Origin: Burkholderia catarinensis
GTDB lineage: Bacteria; Pseudomonadota; Gammaproteobacteria; Burkholderiales; Burkholderiaceae
Length of the DNA stretch: 64,000 nucleotides
Assembly (NCBI RefSeq): GCF_001883705.2
Contig: NZ_MDEQ02000012.1
Coordinates: forward strand, 62,001 to 126,000
Reading direction: 5' to 3'
Shown here: piece after piece, positions 1 through 11,646 of the stretch
How positions within the stretch are numbered: position 1 is the stretch's first letter
Layout: each line of letters begins with the position of its first letter
Notes under the pieces: generated by a model
Told to the model about the DNA's origin: nothing
Databases searched by the model: none
The model's input: the letters and a program-made list of their open reading frames with translations, nothing else
Position numbers and translations under genes: made by a program

Positions 1-153
1 GAGGTCGTCGCCGTTCATATTCGGCAGGATCTGCTGAAAGACGGCATCTTCGACACGTTCGGCGCGGGCATCATCCTTCGCGCGGGCGGCCCGTCGGCCT
101 ATGTGCACGTCAAGCCCGACAGCCGGTTCGACATCTTTCGTCCCGACGCATAA
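1..153 (+). CDS. 3' end of a gene cut by the window edge, possibly flavin-reductase-like
   Basis: The first 50 codons are open and end at a TAA at 151-153. The peptide begins EVVAVHIRQDLLKDG and ends FDIFRPDA. The pattern 'V-x-V-H-I-x-x-x-L-L-K-D-G' resembles the end of FMN-binding split-barrel (flavin reductase) proteins, but the piece is too short to be sure. An intrinsic terminator follows 60 bp later, so this is the last gene of its transcript and is separate from the bkd operon. The coding assignment is firm; the family is a guess. Confidence 0.45.
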   Translation, partial: EVVAVHIRQDLLKDGIFDTFGAGIILRAGGPSAYVHVKPDSRFDIFRPDA

Positions 154-212
154 TTCATCGCGCGCCGGAACGACCGGCAAGCGGGTGCCGAAGCGCCCGG
201 TCACACCGTGAG

Positions 213-249
213 AGACCCCGCGGAAATCAAGGATTTCTCGGGGTCTTTT
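213..249 (+). terminator. intrinsic terminator after the first gene
   Basis: An 8-bp stem AGACCCCG (213-220) pairs with CGGGGTCT (239-246). Inside it a second stem GAAATC (223-228) pairs with GATTTC (232-237). A T-run (TTTT) follows directly. It ends the transcript of the partial gene at 1-153. Confidence 0.85.
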
Positions 250-2833
<2,584 letters not shown>

Positions 2834-2834
2834 G

Positions 2835-4145
2835 ATGGGGATTCATGTCATCAAGATGCCGGATATCGGCGAAGGGATCGCCGAGGTCGAGCTGGTGGCC
2901 TGGCATGTGGAAGTCGGGCAGACGGTCAAGGAAGATCAGCCGCTCGCCGACGTGATGACCGACAAGGCGGCGGTCGAGATTCCGTCGCCGGTGACGGGCA
3001 AGGTGATCGAGCTCGGCGGCCGGATCGGCGAGATGATGGCGGTCGGCAGCGAGCTGGTTCGTCTCGAAGTCGAAGGCGACGGCAACCTGAAGGCCGGTGC
3101 ACCGGTGCGTGAAGCAAAGGTGGAAACCGCACCGGTCGCGGCGGCGCCGTCGATGCCGATGGCCGACATGCCGGCCGAACCGCCTGCGCAGCCTGCGGTG
3201 AGTCGCGCACCCGCGAAACCGCGTCGCGAGGAAGCGGCGACGCGACCGCGCGTGGCGCGGGCGCCGGGAGAGCGGCCGCTCGCGTCGCCGGCCGTGCGTC
3301 AGCGCGCGTGGGACCTGGGCATCGAGCTGCGCTACGTGCACGGTACAGGCGAAGCAGGGCGGATCCTGCATGCGGATCTCGATGCGTATGCGCGCGCGGG
3401 TGGCGGTGCGGCGCGATCGTCGCAAGCGCACGGCTACGACGAACGCAACGACGAAACCGACGTGCCGGTGATCGGTTTGCGGCGTGCGATCGCGCGCAAG
3501 ATGCAGGAAGCGAAGCGCCGCATTCCGCATTTCAGCTACGTCGAGGAAATCGACGTCACCGAGCTCGAATCGTTGCGCACGGAACTGAACCGCCGCTATG
3601 GCGATACGCGCGGCCGGCTTACGCCGCTGCCGCTGCTGATCCGCGCGATGGTGATCGCGTTGCGCGATTTCCCGCAGATCAATGCGCGCTTCGACGACGA
3701 AGCGGGCGTCGTCACGCGCTACGGCGCGGTGCACATGGGCGTCGCGACGCAGACGGACGGCGGCCTCACGGTGCCCGTGCTGCGTCATGCCGAAGCGCGC
3801 GACGTGTGGTCGATTTCCGCCGAAATCGCGCGGCTCGCCGACGCGGTGCGCGCGAACCGCGCGCAGCGCGACGAGTTGAGCGGGTCGACGATCACGATCT
3901 CGAGCCTCGGCGCGCTCGGCGGCATCGTGTCGACGCCGGTCATCAATCATCCGGAAGTCGGCATCGTCGGCGTGAACCGGATCGTCGAGCGGCCGATGAT
4001 CCGCGAAGGCGCGGTCGTCGCGCGCAAGATGATGAACCTGTCGTCGTCGTTCGACCATCGCGTCGTCGACGGCGCGGACGCGGCCGAATTCATCCAGGCC
4101 GTGCGCACGGTGCTCGAACGCCCGGCAATGCTGTTCGTGGAGTGA
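2835..4145 (+). CDS. bkdB: branched-chain 2-oxoacid dehydrogenase E2, dihydrolipoyl acyltransferase
   Basis: The 436-residue E2 core passes the acyl group from lipoate to CoA. One N-terminal lipoyl domain (about residues 3-80) carries the lipoylated lysine in [11 protein letters not shown] at K44. A Pro/Ala-rich linker follows, then a peripheral-subunit-binding domain (about 149-185), a second linker, and the catalytic acyltransferase domain to the end with the active-site motif HRVVDG (His about 408). A single lipoyl domain is normal for BkdB. It is translated right after bkdA2 and is followed five bases later by the E3 gene. Confidence 0.95.
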   Translation: MGIHVIKMPDIGEGIAEVELVAWHVEVGQTVKEDQPLADVMTDKAAVEIPSPVTGKVIELGGRIGEMMAVGSELVRLEVEGDGNLKAGAPVREAKVETAPVAAAPSMPMADMPAEPPAQPAVSRAPAKPRREEAATRPRVARAPGERPLASPAVRQRAWDLGIELRYVHGTGEAGRILHADLDAYARAGGGAARSSQAHGYDERNDETDVPVIGLRRAIARKMQEAKRRIPHFSYVEEIDVTELESLRTELNRRYGDTRGRLTPLPLLIRAMVIALRDFPQINARFDDEAGVVTRYGAVHMGVATQTDGGLTVPVLRHAEARDVWSISAEIARLADAVRANRAQRDELSGSTITISSLGALGGIVSTPVINHPEVGIVGVNRIVERPMIREGAVVARKMMNLSSSFDHRVVDGADAAEFIQAVRTVLERPAMLFVE

Positions 4146-4150
4146 GCGCG

Positions 4151-5542
4151 ATGAAAAACGAACACACCACACTGCTCGTCGTCGGTGGCGGCCCGGGCGG
4201 CTACGTCGCCGCGATCCGCGCCGGCCAGCTTGGCATCCCGACCGTGCTCGTCGAGCGCGACCGGCTCGGCGGTACGTGCCTGAATATCGGCTGCATTCCG
4301 TCGAAGGCGCTGATCCACGTGGCCGACGCATTCGAACAGGCGTGCGGCCATGCCGGCGAAGGGGCGCTCGGGATTCGCGTGCGCACGCCCGAGATCGACA
4401 TCGCGAAGAGCGTCGCGTGGAAGGACGGCATCGTCGATCGGCTGACGCGCGGCGTCGGCGCGCTGCTCAAGAAGAACGGCGTGCGCGTGCTGCACGGCGA
4501 CGCGCGCGTGATCGACGGCAAGACCGTCGATGTCGTCACCGACGGCCATGCGGTGCGGATCGGTTGCGAACACCTGTTGCTCGCGACCGGTTCCGAACCG
4601 GTCGAACTGCCGTCGATGCCGTTCGGCGGGCATGTCGTGTCGTCGACCGAGGCGCTGTCGCCCGCGGCGTTGCCGAAGCGGCTGGTCGTCGTCGGGGCCG
4701 GGTATATCGGGCTCGAACTCGGGATCGTCTACCGCAAGCTCGGTGTCGACGTCAGCGTCGTCGAAGCGGCGGAGCGCGTGCTGCCTGCGTACGATGCCGA
4801 ACTCGCGCGGCCGGTTGCCGATTCGCTCGCGCGGCTCGGCGTCCGGCTGTGGCTCGGCCACCAGGTGCTCGGGCTGGCGGAGCAGGGCGCGGTGCGCGTG
4901 CAGGCGGCCGACGGCGCCGAGCAGACGCTGCCGGCCGATCGCGTGCTGGTTGCCGTTGGCCGGCGGCCGCGCGTCGACGGTTTCGGGCTCGAGTCGCTGC
5001 TGCTCGAGCGCAACGGCCGCGCGCTGCGGATCGACGACGAATGCCGGACATCGATGCGCAACGTGTGGGCGATCGGCGACGTCGCGGGCGAGCCGATGCT
5101 CGCGCATCGCGCGATGGCGCAAGGCGAGATGGTGGCCGAGCTGATCGCCGGCCGGCGCCGCCAGTTCATGCCCGCGTCGATTCCGGCGGTGTGCTTCACC
5201 GATCCCGAGATCGTGACGGCCGGCTGGTCGCCGGACGATGCACACGCGGCCGGTGTCGATTGCCTGAGCGCATCGTTCCCGTTGGCGGTGAACGGGCGCG
5301 CGATGACGCTGCAGGCGACCGACGGCTTCGTGCGGGTCGTCGCGCGGCGCGACAACCACCTGATTGTCGGCTGGCAGGCCGTCGGGCGCGGCGTGTGGGA
5401 ACTGGCTGCGGCGTTCTCGCAGTCGCTGGAGATGGGCGCGCGGCTGGAGGACATCGGCGGCACGATCCATGCGCACCCGACACTCGGCGAAGCGCTGCAG
5501 GAGGCCGCGCTGCGCGCGCTCGGGCATGCACTGCATGTCTGA
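4151..5542 (+). CDS. lpdV: dihydrolipoyl dehydrogenase (E3) of the branched-chain complex
   Basis: The 463-residue flavoprotein reoxidises dihydrolipoate on BkdB with NAD+. It has the N-terminal FAD motif [10 protein letters not shown], the redox disulfide pair in GGTCLNIGC (C43 and C48), a second nucleotide motif [10 protein letters not shown] for NAD, and the C-terminal catalytic HPTLGE (His 442). The ATG at 4151 gives the normal short lead before the FAD motif; the frame is open far upstream, inside bkdB, but that part is antisense-style read-through. It closes the bkd operon. Confidence 0.94.
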   Translation: MKNEHTTLLVVGGGPGGYVAAIRAGQLGIPTVLVERDRLGGTCLNIGCIPSKALIHVADAFEQACGHAGEGALGIRVRTPEIDIAKSVAWKDGIVDRLTRGVGALLKKNGVRVLHGDARVIDGKTVDVVTDGHAVRIGCEHLLLATGSEPVELPSMPFGGHVVSSTEALSPAALPKRLVVVGAGYIGLELGIVYRKLGVDVSVVEAAERVLPAYDAELARPVADSLARLGVRLWLGHQVLGLAEQGAVRVQAADGAEQTLPADRVLVAVGRRPRVDGFGLESLLLERNGRALRIDDECRTSMRNVWAIGDVAGEPMLAHRAMAQGEMVAELIAGRRRQFMPASIPAVCFTDPEIVTAGWSPDDAHAAGVDCLSASFPLAVNGRAMTLQATDGFVRVVARRDNHLIVGWQAVGRGVWELAAAFSQSLEMGARLEDIGGTIHAHPTLGEALQEAALRALGHALHV

Positions 5543-5616
5543 CGTGCGGGCCTGACAGCGCGCCGCCGATGCGCAGCGCGTGCATCGGCGGCTTTCCGGT
5601 TACAGCGTCGGCACGC

Positions 5617-5853
5617 GGGCGCAAGGCCCGCGCGCAGGCGCTGATCGCCGAAGGGCGCCTGTCGATCAAGGAAATCGCGCAGGAGCCGGGGTTCAGCGAC
5701 ATGTCGTCGTTCTCGCAGGCGTACAAGCGCCGGACGGGTGTTGCGCCGAGCGTGTCGCGACAGGAAACGGCCGGGGCGTCGCGCACGATCCGTGCACGGC
5801 GTCGCCGACGTCGATGCCGGAAGCCCGCGAGCGATCCGGCTCATGCGCTTTGA
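5617..5853 (+). pseudogene. remnant of an AraC-family regulator (C-terminal HTH only)
   Basis: Reading from about 5617 gives ARAQALIAEGRLSIKEIAQ, then FSDMSSFSQAYKRRTG, which is the second helix-turn-helix of an AraC/XylS regulator. There is no start codon, no first helix-turn-helix and no sensor domain upstream. The sequence before it is the tail of lpdV. The frame runs on to a TGA at 5853 through an Arg-rich stretch unlike a real C-terminus. It is best read as the surviving end of a deleted gene. Confidence 0.7.
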
Positions 5854-6034
5854 TGGATGGGGTGCGATGGAAATGGAGAAAAGGGTGAAATTCGAAATAG
5901 GCGGTAAGCGGATTCCGTAATTTTTCGAGATGCGGAAAGGTTGTCGGCGCCGCGTTGGTCGACCATCATGTCGAGAGCCGGAAACCGGGCCGCATCGGGC
6001 CCGCCAACGCAGGCTCCATACGGAAGAACCGGAC

Positions 6035-6664
6035 ATGAAACTGCTGCTCGTCGGCGCGACCGGACTCGTCGGGCGTCACGTCCTCGAAGTCGCGCTTGCC
6101 GATTCGCGGGTCGACCAGGTGGTCGTCCTCGCGCGCCGGCCGTTGTCGCCGCACCCGAAGATGCGCGCGCTGGAGGTCGATTTCGATCATCTGCCCGATG
6201 AGGCCGACTGGTGGCAGGCCGATGCGGTGATCTGCGCGCTCGGCACCACGATGCGTGCCGCCGGCTCGCAGGCGGCATTCCGGCGTGTCGATCACGACTA
6301 TCCGCTCGCGGTCGCGCGGCTCGCGCACCGCCACGGCACGCCGACCTACGTCCTGAATTCCGCACTCGGCGCGGATCCTGCGTCGCGCATCTTCTACAAC
6401 CGCGTGAAGGGCGAGGTCGAGCAGGCGCTCGCCGGCGTCGGGTTCGCGTCGCTTACGTACGTGCGGCCGGGCCTGATCGGCGGCAGCCGCGACGAGTTCA
6501 GGTTCGGCGAGCGGCTGCTGGTGTTCGCGTTGAACGTCGCACGACCCGTATTGCCGGCGAAGTGGCGCGTGAATCCCGCGTCGCGGATCGCGCGTGCGCT
6601 GCTCGACGCGGCGATCGACGCACGGCCCGGCGTGCAGGTCGTCGCGTCGGACCGGCTCGTCTGA
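6035..6664 (+). CDS. NAD(P)-binding Rossmann-fold protein (atypical SDR, YbjT/HTATIP2-like)
   Basis: The 209-residue protein opens with the nucleotide-binding motif LLLVGATGLVGRHV and has a DAVICALGTTMRAAGS strand and a YNRVKGEVEQAL segment that matches the Tyr-x3-Lys of the SDR superfamily. The order fits the small atypical SDR group whose members bind NAD(P)H and often lack known substrates. The ATG at 6035 is preceded by CGGAAGAACCGG; the frame is open for 35 codons upstream but without a ribosome site. It sits between two regulator remnants, so its former control may have been lost. Confidence 0.8.
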   Translation: MKLLLVGATGLVGRHVLEVALADSRVDQVVVLARRPLSPHPKMRALEVDFDHLPDEADWWQADAVICALGTTMRAAGSQAAFRRVDHDYPLAVARLAHRHGTPTYVLNSALGADPASRIFYNRVKGEVEQALAGVGFASLTYVRPGLIGGSRDEFRFGERLLVFALNVARPVLPAKWRVNPASRIARALLDAAIDARPGVQVVASDRLV

Positions 6665-6691
6665 AGCGGAGCGGGCGGGGGGCCTGCCCGG

Positions 6692-7305
6692 TTATCGGCC
6701 TGCCAAATCGTCGAGCCCGCCGAACTGCTCGGCGAGCGCTGCCGTGAACGCATCCAGCGCTTCGCTGCCGTCGCAGTTCCTGGGCGTCGCGAGCTGGAAT
6801 TCGACCGTATGGCTCAGCTTGCTCGCGAGGAACCCGCGCATCTTCCCCGCGGCGACTCACGGTGCCGCGACGTGGTCGGGCAGGAAGCCGACATGCGCGC
6901 CGGACAGGATGAAGATCACGTCGGCATCGACGTTTTCGGAGAACGCGGTCGGCTGCGCGTTGCGCAGCGCCGCATCCGACGTGTTCGTCCTGTAGAGCCG
7001 CGCGACGTTGCTCGTGTGCGCGACGTCGTTGGCCGACACGGTATTCTTCGCAAACAGCGGATGGCGTGCACCGCAATGCAGCGACTGGTGCTCGACGAAC
7101 AGCGGCGCATCGTGCAGGCCGGCCTGGTGGCCCGAAAAGTAGCCGATCGCGAGCTGCAGTTCGCCTTTCAGCAGCCTGTGCTCCAGTTCGTCGGGCGGTA
7201 CCGCGACCATCTCGATCAGGATGTCCGGCGCCTGTTCGCGAAAGCGGCCGACGGCCGCCGCGATCGATTCGACGATGTCCGGCGCGACGATCGCGCTGGA
7301 ACTGA
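6692..7305 (-). pseudogene. LysR-family regulator remnant lacking its DNA-binding domain
   Basis: On the minus strand, from about 7305, the frame reads SSSAIVAPDIVESIAAAVG and continues as a LysR effector-binding domain (GELQLAIGYFSGHQAG; VGFLPDHVAAP). A TGA at 6859-6857 sits where family members usually have Trp (AAPW), after which the same frame resumes as VAAGKMRGFLASKLSHTVE to a TAA at 6692-6694. A TAG precedes residue 1 and the N-terminal helix-turn-helix is absent. Both truncation and an internal stop point to a dead gene. Confidence 0.8.
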
Positions 7306-7353
7306 TCTATCTGCATGCATCGCGACGGCGGCAGACAACGGAACAATCGAACG

Positions 7354-7818
7354 ATGACTGAAATCACCTGGCGCAAGGCCGTTCCAGACGACGCGGCCGC
7401 GTGCATCGCACTGCGCGGAAAGACGCGCGAGAACGCGTTCACCGAAGCGCAGCTGCGCGCGCTCGGCATCACCGTCGAAAGCTGGAGCGACGGGATAAGG
7501 GGCGGCCTGTTCTCGGGCCATGTCTGCTGCGCGAACGGGCGCATGGCCGGCTACTGCTTCGGCGACACCGGTTCGGGCGAGATCGTCGTGCTCGCGATCC
7601 TGCCCGAGTACGAGGGAGCGGGGATCGGCAAGCGGCTGCTGCAGCATGTAGTCGACGACTTCGCGGCGAACGGCTTCACGTCGCTGTTTCTCGGCTGCTC
7701 GACCGATCCGGCATCCCGGTCGTACGGGTTCTATCGACATCTCGGCTGGGTATCGACCGGGAGGCACGACGATGCCGGCGATGAAATCCTGACGCTGCGG
7801 GTCTGGCAGCGCGCTTGA
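7354..7818 (+). CDS. GNAT-family N-acetyltransferase
   Basis: The 154-residue protein has the acetyl-CoA-binding core of the GNAT fold: the strand EIVVLAILPEYEGAGIGKRL holds the R/Q-x-x-G-x-G/A motif region, followed by the helix LLQHVVDDFAANGF and the C-terminal FYRHLGWV block. Its acceptor substrate cannot be read from sequence. The start at 7354 (MTEITWRKA) is chosen because it begins the first GNAT strand; an earlier in-frame ATG at 7315 would add 13 poorly supported residues. It starts 49 bp from the truncated LysR remnant on the other strand. Confidence 0.88.
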   Translation: MTEITWRKAVPDDAAACIALRGKTRENAFTEAQLRALGITVESWSDGIRGGLFSGHVCCANGRMAGYCFGDTGSGEIVVLAILPEYEGAGIGKRLLQHVVDDFAANGFTSLFLGCSTDPASRSYGFYRHLGWVSTGRHDDAGDEILTLRVWQRA

Positions 7819-7947
7819 CGACAGGCGTTGTCCGGAACGCGGCGTTTCCCCGATCCGTAAGACTGTTTCGTCATACAAAGCAATAACGCGATTGCGGCAC
7901 GCATGCCGACCTACGATGGAAGCATTGTTTCCATCGCGCTTCGAGCC

Positions 7948-8625
7948 GTGTGCACCCACTACCGCGCCCCCGACGAAGACCCGGGCATCAGCGAACTGAA
8001 GATCGGCATCGGCGATCTGTACCGCCGCGACCCGTGGGCACCCGACGTCTATCCCGACTACGCGGCGCCGGTCGCGCGCGCCGACGGCGATGGCCTCGCG
8101 GTCGTGGCGGCCGTGTTCGGCTTCTGGCCGAAATTCATGCAGCCCGAGCGGCTCGACGAGCACGGCCGAAAAAGAAAGAAGCTCGATACGGTGAACGCAC
8201 GCGCGGAAACGGTTGGCTCGTCGCGACTCTACGGCAATGCCTGGCGCAACGGCCAGCGCTGCCTGATTCCGGTGCGCTGGATCTGCGAACCGTGCTATGA
8301 GACCGGCCGCAACGTATGGCACCGGATCGGCGTCGACGGCTGGCAACCGTATTGCGTCGCCGGCATCTGGCGGCGCTACGAAGGCAGCGACGGGCGCGAA
8401 TGCATCGGCATGACGATGCTCACGGTGAACGCCGACGATCACCCGCTGTTCGCGCGGATGCATCGGCCCGGCGACGAAAAGCGCGGCGTCGTGATCCTGC
8501 GCCGCGACGACTACGACGAATGGCTGCACGCACGCGACATCGAGGCCGCGCGGCGCATGCTGAACCTGTTCTCCGCCGACGACATGACGGCCGCGCCCGA
8601 TCAGGCACCGCCGGCGGGCGCCTGA
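7948..8625 (+). CDS. SRAP-domain protein (HMCES/YedK-like, abasic-site DNA crosslinker)
   Basis: The family forms a protective thiazolidine crosslink with abasic sites in single-stranded DNA through Cys2, exposed when Met1 is removed. The GTG at 7948 is followed by TGC, giving M-C-T-H-Y, so this start places the catalytic Cys at position 2. An ATG at 7903 exists in frame but would bury it. Other SRAP marks are TVNARAET, the RCLIPVRW-x-x-E strand and the C-terminal H-x-R-M-like ARMHRPGDEKR. The protein is 225 residues, normal for bacterial members. The Glu and His contexts differ somewhat from E. coli YedK, so it belongs to a divergent subgroup. No strong ribosome site is visible. Confidence 0.85.
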   Translation: MCTHYRAPDEDPGISELKIGIGDLYRRDPWAPDVYPDYAAPVARADGDGLAVVAAVFGFWPKFMQPERLDEHGRKRKKLDTVNARAETVGSSRLYGNAWRNGQRCLIPVRWICEPCYETGRNVWHRIGVDGWQPYCVAGIWRRYEGSDGRECIGMTMLTVNADDHPLFARMHRPGDEKRGVVILRRDDYDEWLHARDIEAARRMLNLFSADDMTAAPDQAPPAGA

Positions 8626-8928
8626 GCTTTCATTTTCCCGACGCCCGGCTTGCGTCGAAACTGCCCGGACGTGCCGCGATTGTTCAGACGATTTCCAGGA
8701 TCGATCGACACCGGGTAATCACCGATACCTCGCAAGTTGTATATACAAGATCATCCGCTGGCAATGTCGGCACGCGTCGTGCCGCTTGCGCGCCAGCGTG
8801 CAGACCGTGCGTGCGTGGCGCATGCCGGCGATCCACGGCGCCCCGCACCCGCAGAGCCGAAAGGGCGGCTCGCAGCTTCCTGTCTCTTTCAAACCATGTG
8901 TGGTCCTGAGTATTTTGGAGATTGACCC
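8626..8928 (+). other. intergenic region upstream of the NCS1 permease
   Basis: This 303-bp stretch holds a GntR-type palindrome at 8737-8748 and a GGAG ribosome site at 8916-8919. No convincing -35/-10 pair and no small gene were found. Confidence 0.5.
8737..8748. promoter_or_regulatory. 12-bp perfect palindrome, candidate GntR-type operator
   Basis: TTGTATATACAA is a perfect palindrome and resembles the TTGTATAC-type sites of GntR/FadR-family repressors. It lies 180 bp before the NCS1 permease start. No GntR gene lies in the window, so the regulator, if any, acts in trans. Confidence 0.4.
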
Positions 8929-10359
8929 GTGTCAACGAATTCCAGTGGAAAAGCCGGCGGCCTGATCGAGGTACGCTCGATCGATTTCATTCCCGATGCC
9001 GAGCGCCACGGCGGCTTGCTGAGCCAGTTCACGCTGTGGCTGTCGGCCAACATGCAGATCACGGCCATCGTCACGGGCGCGCTCGCGGTCGTGCTCGGCG
9101 GCGACGTGTTCTGGTCGCTGGTCGCGCTGCTGCTCGGCCAGCTCGTCGGCGGCGCGGTGATGGCGCTGCACGGCGCGCAGGGGCCGCAGCTCGGGCTGCC
9201 GCAGATGATCTCGAGCCGCGTGCAGTTCGGCGTGTACGGCGCGATGATCCCGATCGTGCTCGTGTGCCTGATGTACATCGGCTTTTCCGCCAGCGGCTCG
9301 GTGCTGGCCGGGCAGGCCGTCGCGCAGCTGCTGCACGTCGACGACGCGGCCGGCATCCTGCTGTTCGCGGCCGTGATCGTCGTGCTGACCGTGTTCGGCT
9401 ATCGCGCGATCCACTTCGTCGGCCGGATCGCGAGCGTCGTCGGCATCGCCGCGTTCGTCTACATGTTCGCGCAACTGTTCGCGAACCACGACGTCGGCGC
9501 GCTGCTCGCGAACAAGCATTTCTCGCTCGCGAGCTTCCTGCTCGCGATGTCGCTGTCCGCGTCGTGGCAGATTGCATTCGGCCCGTACGTTGCCGACTAT
9601 TCGCGCTACCTGCCGCGCTCGACGTCGTCGGTCGCGACGTTCCTCGCGGTCGGCCTGGGCTCGGTGATCGGCGCGCAGGCGGCGATGGTGTTCGGCGTGT
9701 TCGCGGCCGCGCTGGCCGGCAGCCAGTTCGCGCACCATGAAGTGTCGTATATCGTCGGCCTGGGCTCGACGGGCGCCGTGGCCGCGCTGCTGTACTTCAG
9801 CATCGCGTTCGGCAAGGTGACGGTGACGGCGCTCAACGCGTACGGCAGCTTCATGTCGATGGCGACGATCGTCAGCGGCTTTCGCGGCAAGGGCGCGGTG
9901 TCGTCGAAGAGCCGCCTCGTGTACATCTTCGGGATGATCTGCGTATCGACGCTGATCGCGCTCGCGGGCCGCCATTCGTTCCTGAAGGAATTCACCGCGT
10001 TCATCCTGTTCCTGCTCGCGTTCTTCACGCCGTGGAGCGCGATCAACCTGGTCGACTACTACTGCTTCACGCGTTCGCGTTACGACGTGCCGGCGCTGTC
10101 CGATCCGGACGGCCGCTACGGCCGCTGGAACGTGATGGCGATCTCGATCTACGTGGTCGGCATCCTGGTGCAACTGCCGTTCATGTCGACCCACATCTAC
10201 ACCGGGCCGCTCGTCGATGCGCTCGGCGGCACCGACATCTCGTGGATCCTCGGCCTCGTCGTGCCGGCCGTGCTGTATTACGTCGGCGCGCGCACGTCGC
10301 GGCGCAGCATCCCCGAACGCCTGATCCTGCCGCTCGAACGCGGCGAAGTTCACCACTGA
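8929..10359 (+). CDS. NCS1-family nucleobase/hydantoin-type permease
   Basis: The 476-residue protein is an inner-membrane symporter with about 12 hydrophobic segments. The region WLSANMQITAIVTGAL and the later SWQIAFGPYVADYSRYLP block are hallmarks of NCS1 carriers for cytosine, purines, allantoin, hydantoin or thiamine. The substrate cannot be set by eye. The start is a GTG at 8929 with GGAG 9 bp ahead. It is followed by a terminator and a porin gene. An M20 hydantoinase/carbamoylase-type enzyme lies 4 kb downstream, which makes a ureide or hydantoin-like substrate worth testing. Confidence 0.88.
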   Translation: MSTNSSGKAGGLIEVRSIDFIPDAERHGGLLSQFTLWLSANMQITAIVTGALAVVLGGDVFWSLVALLLGQLVGGAVMALHGAQGPQLGLPQMISSRVQFGVYGAMIPIVLVCLMYIGFSASGSVLAGQAVAQLLHVDDAAGILLFAAVIVVLTVFGYRAIHFVGRIASVVGIAAFVYMFAQLFANHDVGALLANKHFSLASFLLAMSLSASWQIAFGPYVADYSRYLPRSTSSVATFLAVGLGSVIGAQAAMVFGVFAAALAGSQFAHHEVSYIVGLGSTGAVAALLYFSIAFGKVTVTALNAYGSFMSMATIVSGFRGKGAVSSKSRLVYIFGMICVSTLIALAGRHSFLKEFTAFILFLLAFFTPWSAINLVDYYCFTRSRYDVPALSDPDGRYGRWNVMAISIYVVGILVQLPFMSTHIYTGPLVDALGGTDISWILGLVVPAVLYYVGARTSRRSIPERLILPLERGEVHH

Positions 10360-10455
10360 CGACGCGTCTCGCGCATCGGGCCGGTAAGCCGCCGGCCTGA
10401 GCGTCGAGCCGGGCGCAGCCAGCGCCGGGCTCGGTCAAATCCATTTCCGTTCCCG

Positions 10456-10498
10456 CGATGCCGGCGCGGCGTCAATGCCGCGCCAGGCATCGTTTCAT
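10456..10498 (+). terminator. intrinsic terminator between NCS1 permease and porin
   Basis: The stem CGATGCC-GGCGCGGC (10456-10470) pairs with GCCGCGCC-A-GGCATCG (10477-10492) across a 6-nt loop, with a single bulged A, and TTTCATT follows. It ends only 20 bp before the porin start, so it either isolates the porin or attenuates read-through into it. Confidence 0.7.
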
Positions 10499-10504
10499 TA
10501 TCCG

Positions 10505-10517
10505 ACTATTGAATAGT
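10505..10517. repeat. inverted repeat touching the porin start codon
   Basis: ACTATT-G-AATAGT is a perfect 6-bp inverted repeat ending on the base before ATG 10518. It occupies the place where a ribosome-binding site is expected. Confidence 0.6.
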
Positions 10518-11588
10518 ATGACTAAACAAACTCAAGCGCGCGGCAGCGATTGCCGCGTGCGGCCGGTGCACGCCGGTCTTCGCATGACGGTGGCGGCCGC
10601 CTGCCTGGCCGGTTCGGGCACCGTGCTCGCGCAGGACGGCGTCACGCTGTACGGCGTGATCGACGAATTCGCGCAGTACGTGAATACGGGCAACGGCTAT
10701 ACGGCGGCGATCAACTCGGGTGGCCAGTGGGGCAGCCGGTTCGGGCTGAAGGGCGGCGAGGATATCGGCGGCGGGCAGAAGATCGAGTTCGCGCTGGAAA
10801 ACGGCTTCAATCCGAACGACGGTTCGCTGGCGAGTTCGGGCAGCCTGTTCAACCGGCAGGCGTGGGTCGGCATTGCGGGGCAGTGGGGCAAGGTGCGCGC
10901 GGGCCGCCAGAATTCGCCGCTGTTCAACGACCAGGGCGGGCAGGATGCGTTCGGCGGCGTCACGCAGGCGTCCGGCATGGACAACCTGACCGTGTTCGCG
11001 TTCCGCACGAGCAATACGCTGTCGTACCAGAGCCCGGAGATCGCGGGCTTCCAGGGCGGACTGTACTTCGGGTTCGGCGATGCGGGCGGCGTGCGTTCGG
11101 CAGGCTCCAGCCAGCAGTTCGACCTGACCTACGAACACGGGCCGTTCGGGGCCTTTGTCGCGGGCCAGTGGCTGAAGAACGCGACGGCGTCCACGACCGA
11201 TCGCACGATCATGGCCGGCGCATCGTATGCGATCGGCAAGGCGACCGTGTACGGCGGCTTCTCCGCGGTGAAGTGGGCAGATTTCGGGATCGATTCGCGT
11301 GTGTACGGGCTGTCGGTCAAATACCAGTTCAATCCGGCGAACTACATCGCGCTCGGTTACGCGTATCTGCACGACCAGTCGTCGCAGGGCAATAATGCGG
11401 ACCAGCTCGGGCTGATGTACGAGTACGACCTCTCGAAGCGCACGAGTTTCTACGGCGCGCTGTCGTACCTGCGCAACCGCAACCAGGCCGGCTACACGCT
11501 CGCCGGCGCGGCGAATCCCGGCCTGCCGCTCGCGTATCCGGGCGCGAATGCGCGCGGCGTGCAGCTCGGCATCGTGCATCGCTTCTGA
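10518..11588 (+). CDS. Gram-negative general porin (OmpC/Omp32 type)
   Basis: The 356-residue protein is an outer-membrane trimeric beta-barrel for passive diffusion. After the signal sequence (cleavage near GTVLAQ|DGV) it has the typical DGVTLYGVIDEF strand, a GSRFGLKGGEDIGGG block, FGKVRAGRQ-type turn and the terminal Phe (IVHRF) needed for barrel assembly. The n-region before the signal core is long and rich in Arg; an internal ATG at 10584 would give a shorter signal. The chosen ATG directly follows a 13-bp inverted repeat and has no ribosome site, so the start is uncertain. Confidence 0.88.
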   Translation: MTKQTQARGSDCRVRPVHAGLRMTVAAACLAGSGTVLAQDGVTLYGVIDEFAQYVNTGNGYTAAINSGGQWGSRFGLKGGEDIGGGQKIEFALENGFNPNDGSLASSGSLFNRQAWVGIAGQWGKVRAGRQNSPLFNDQGGQDAFGGVTQASGMDNLTVFAFRTSNTLSYQSPEIAGFQGGLYFGFGDAGGVRSAGSSQQFDLTYEHGPFGAFVAGQWLKNATASTTDRTIMAGASYAIGKATVYGGFSAVKWADFGIDSRVYGLSVKYQFNPANYIALGYAYLHDQSSQGNNADQLGLMYEYDLSKRTSFYGALSYLRNRNQAGYTLAGAANPGLPLAYPGANARGVQLGIVHRF

Positions 11589-11599
11589 CGAGGGCGACG

Positions 11600-11629
11600 C
11601 GCCGGGCCGTGTGCGCCCGGCGTTTTCTT
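11600..11629 (+). terminator. intrinsic terminator after the porin
   Basis: CGCCGGGC (11600-11607) pairs with GCCCGGCG (11615-11622) and is followed by TTTTCTT. It ends porin transcription just before the convergent LysR gene. Confidence 0.85.
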
Positions 11630-11646
11630 CTGGCGCATTCGCGCCG

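Noticed and set aside
8684-8935. Small minus-strand frame in the gap before the NCS1 permease
   Set aside because: It has no ribosome site or recognisable motif and overlaps the permease leader and start.
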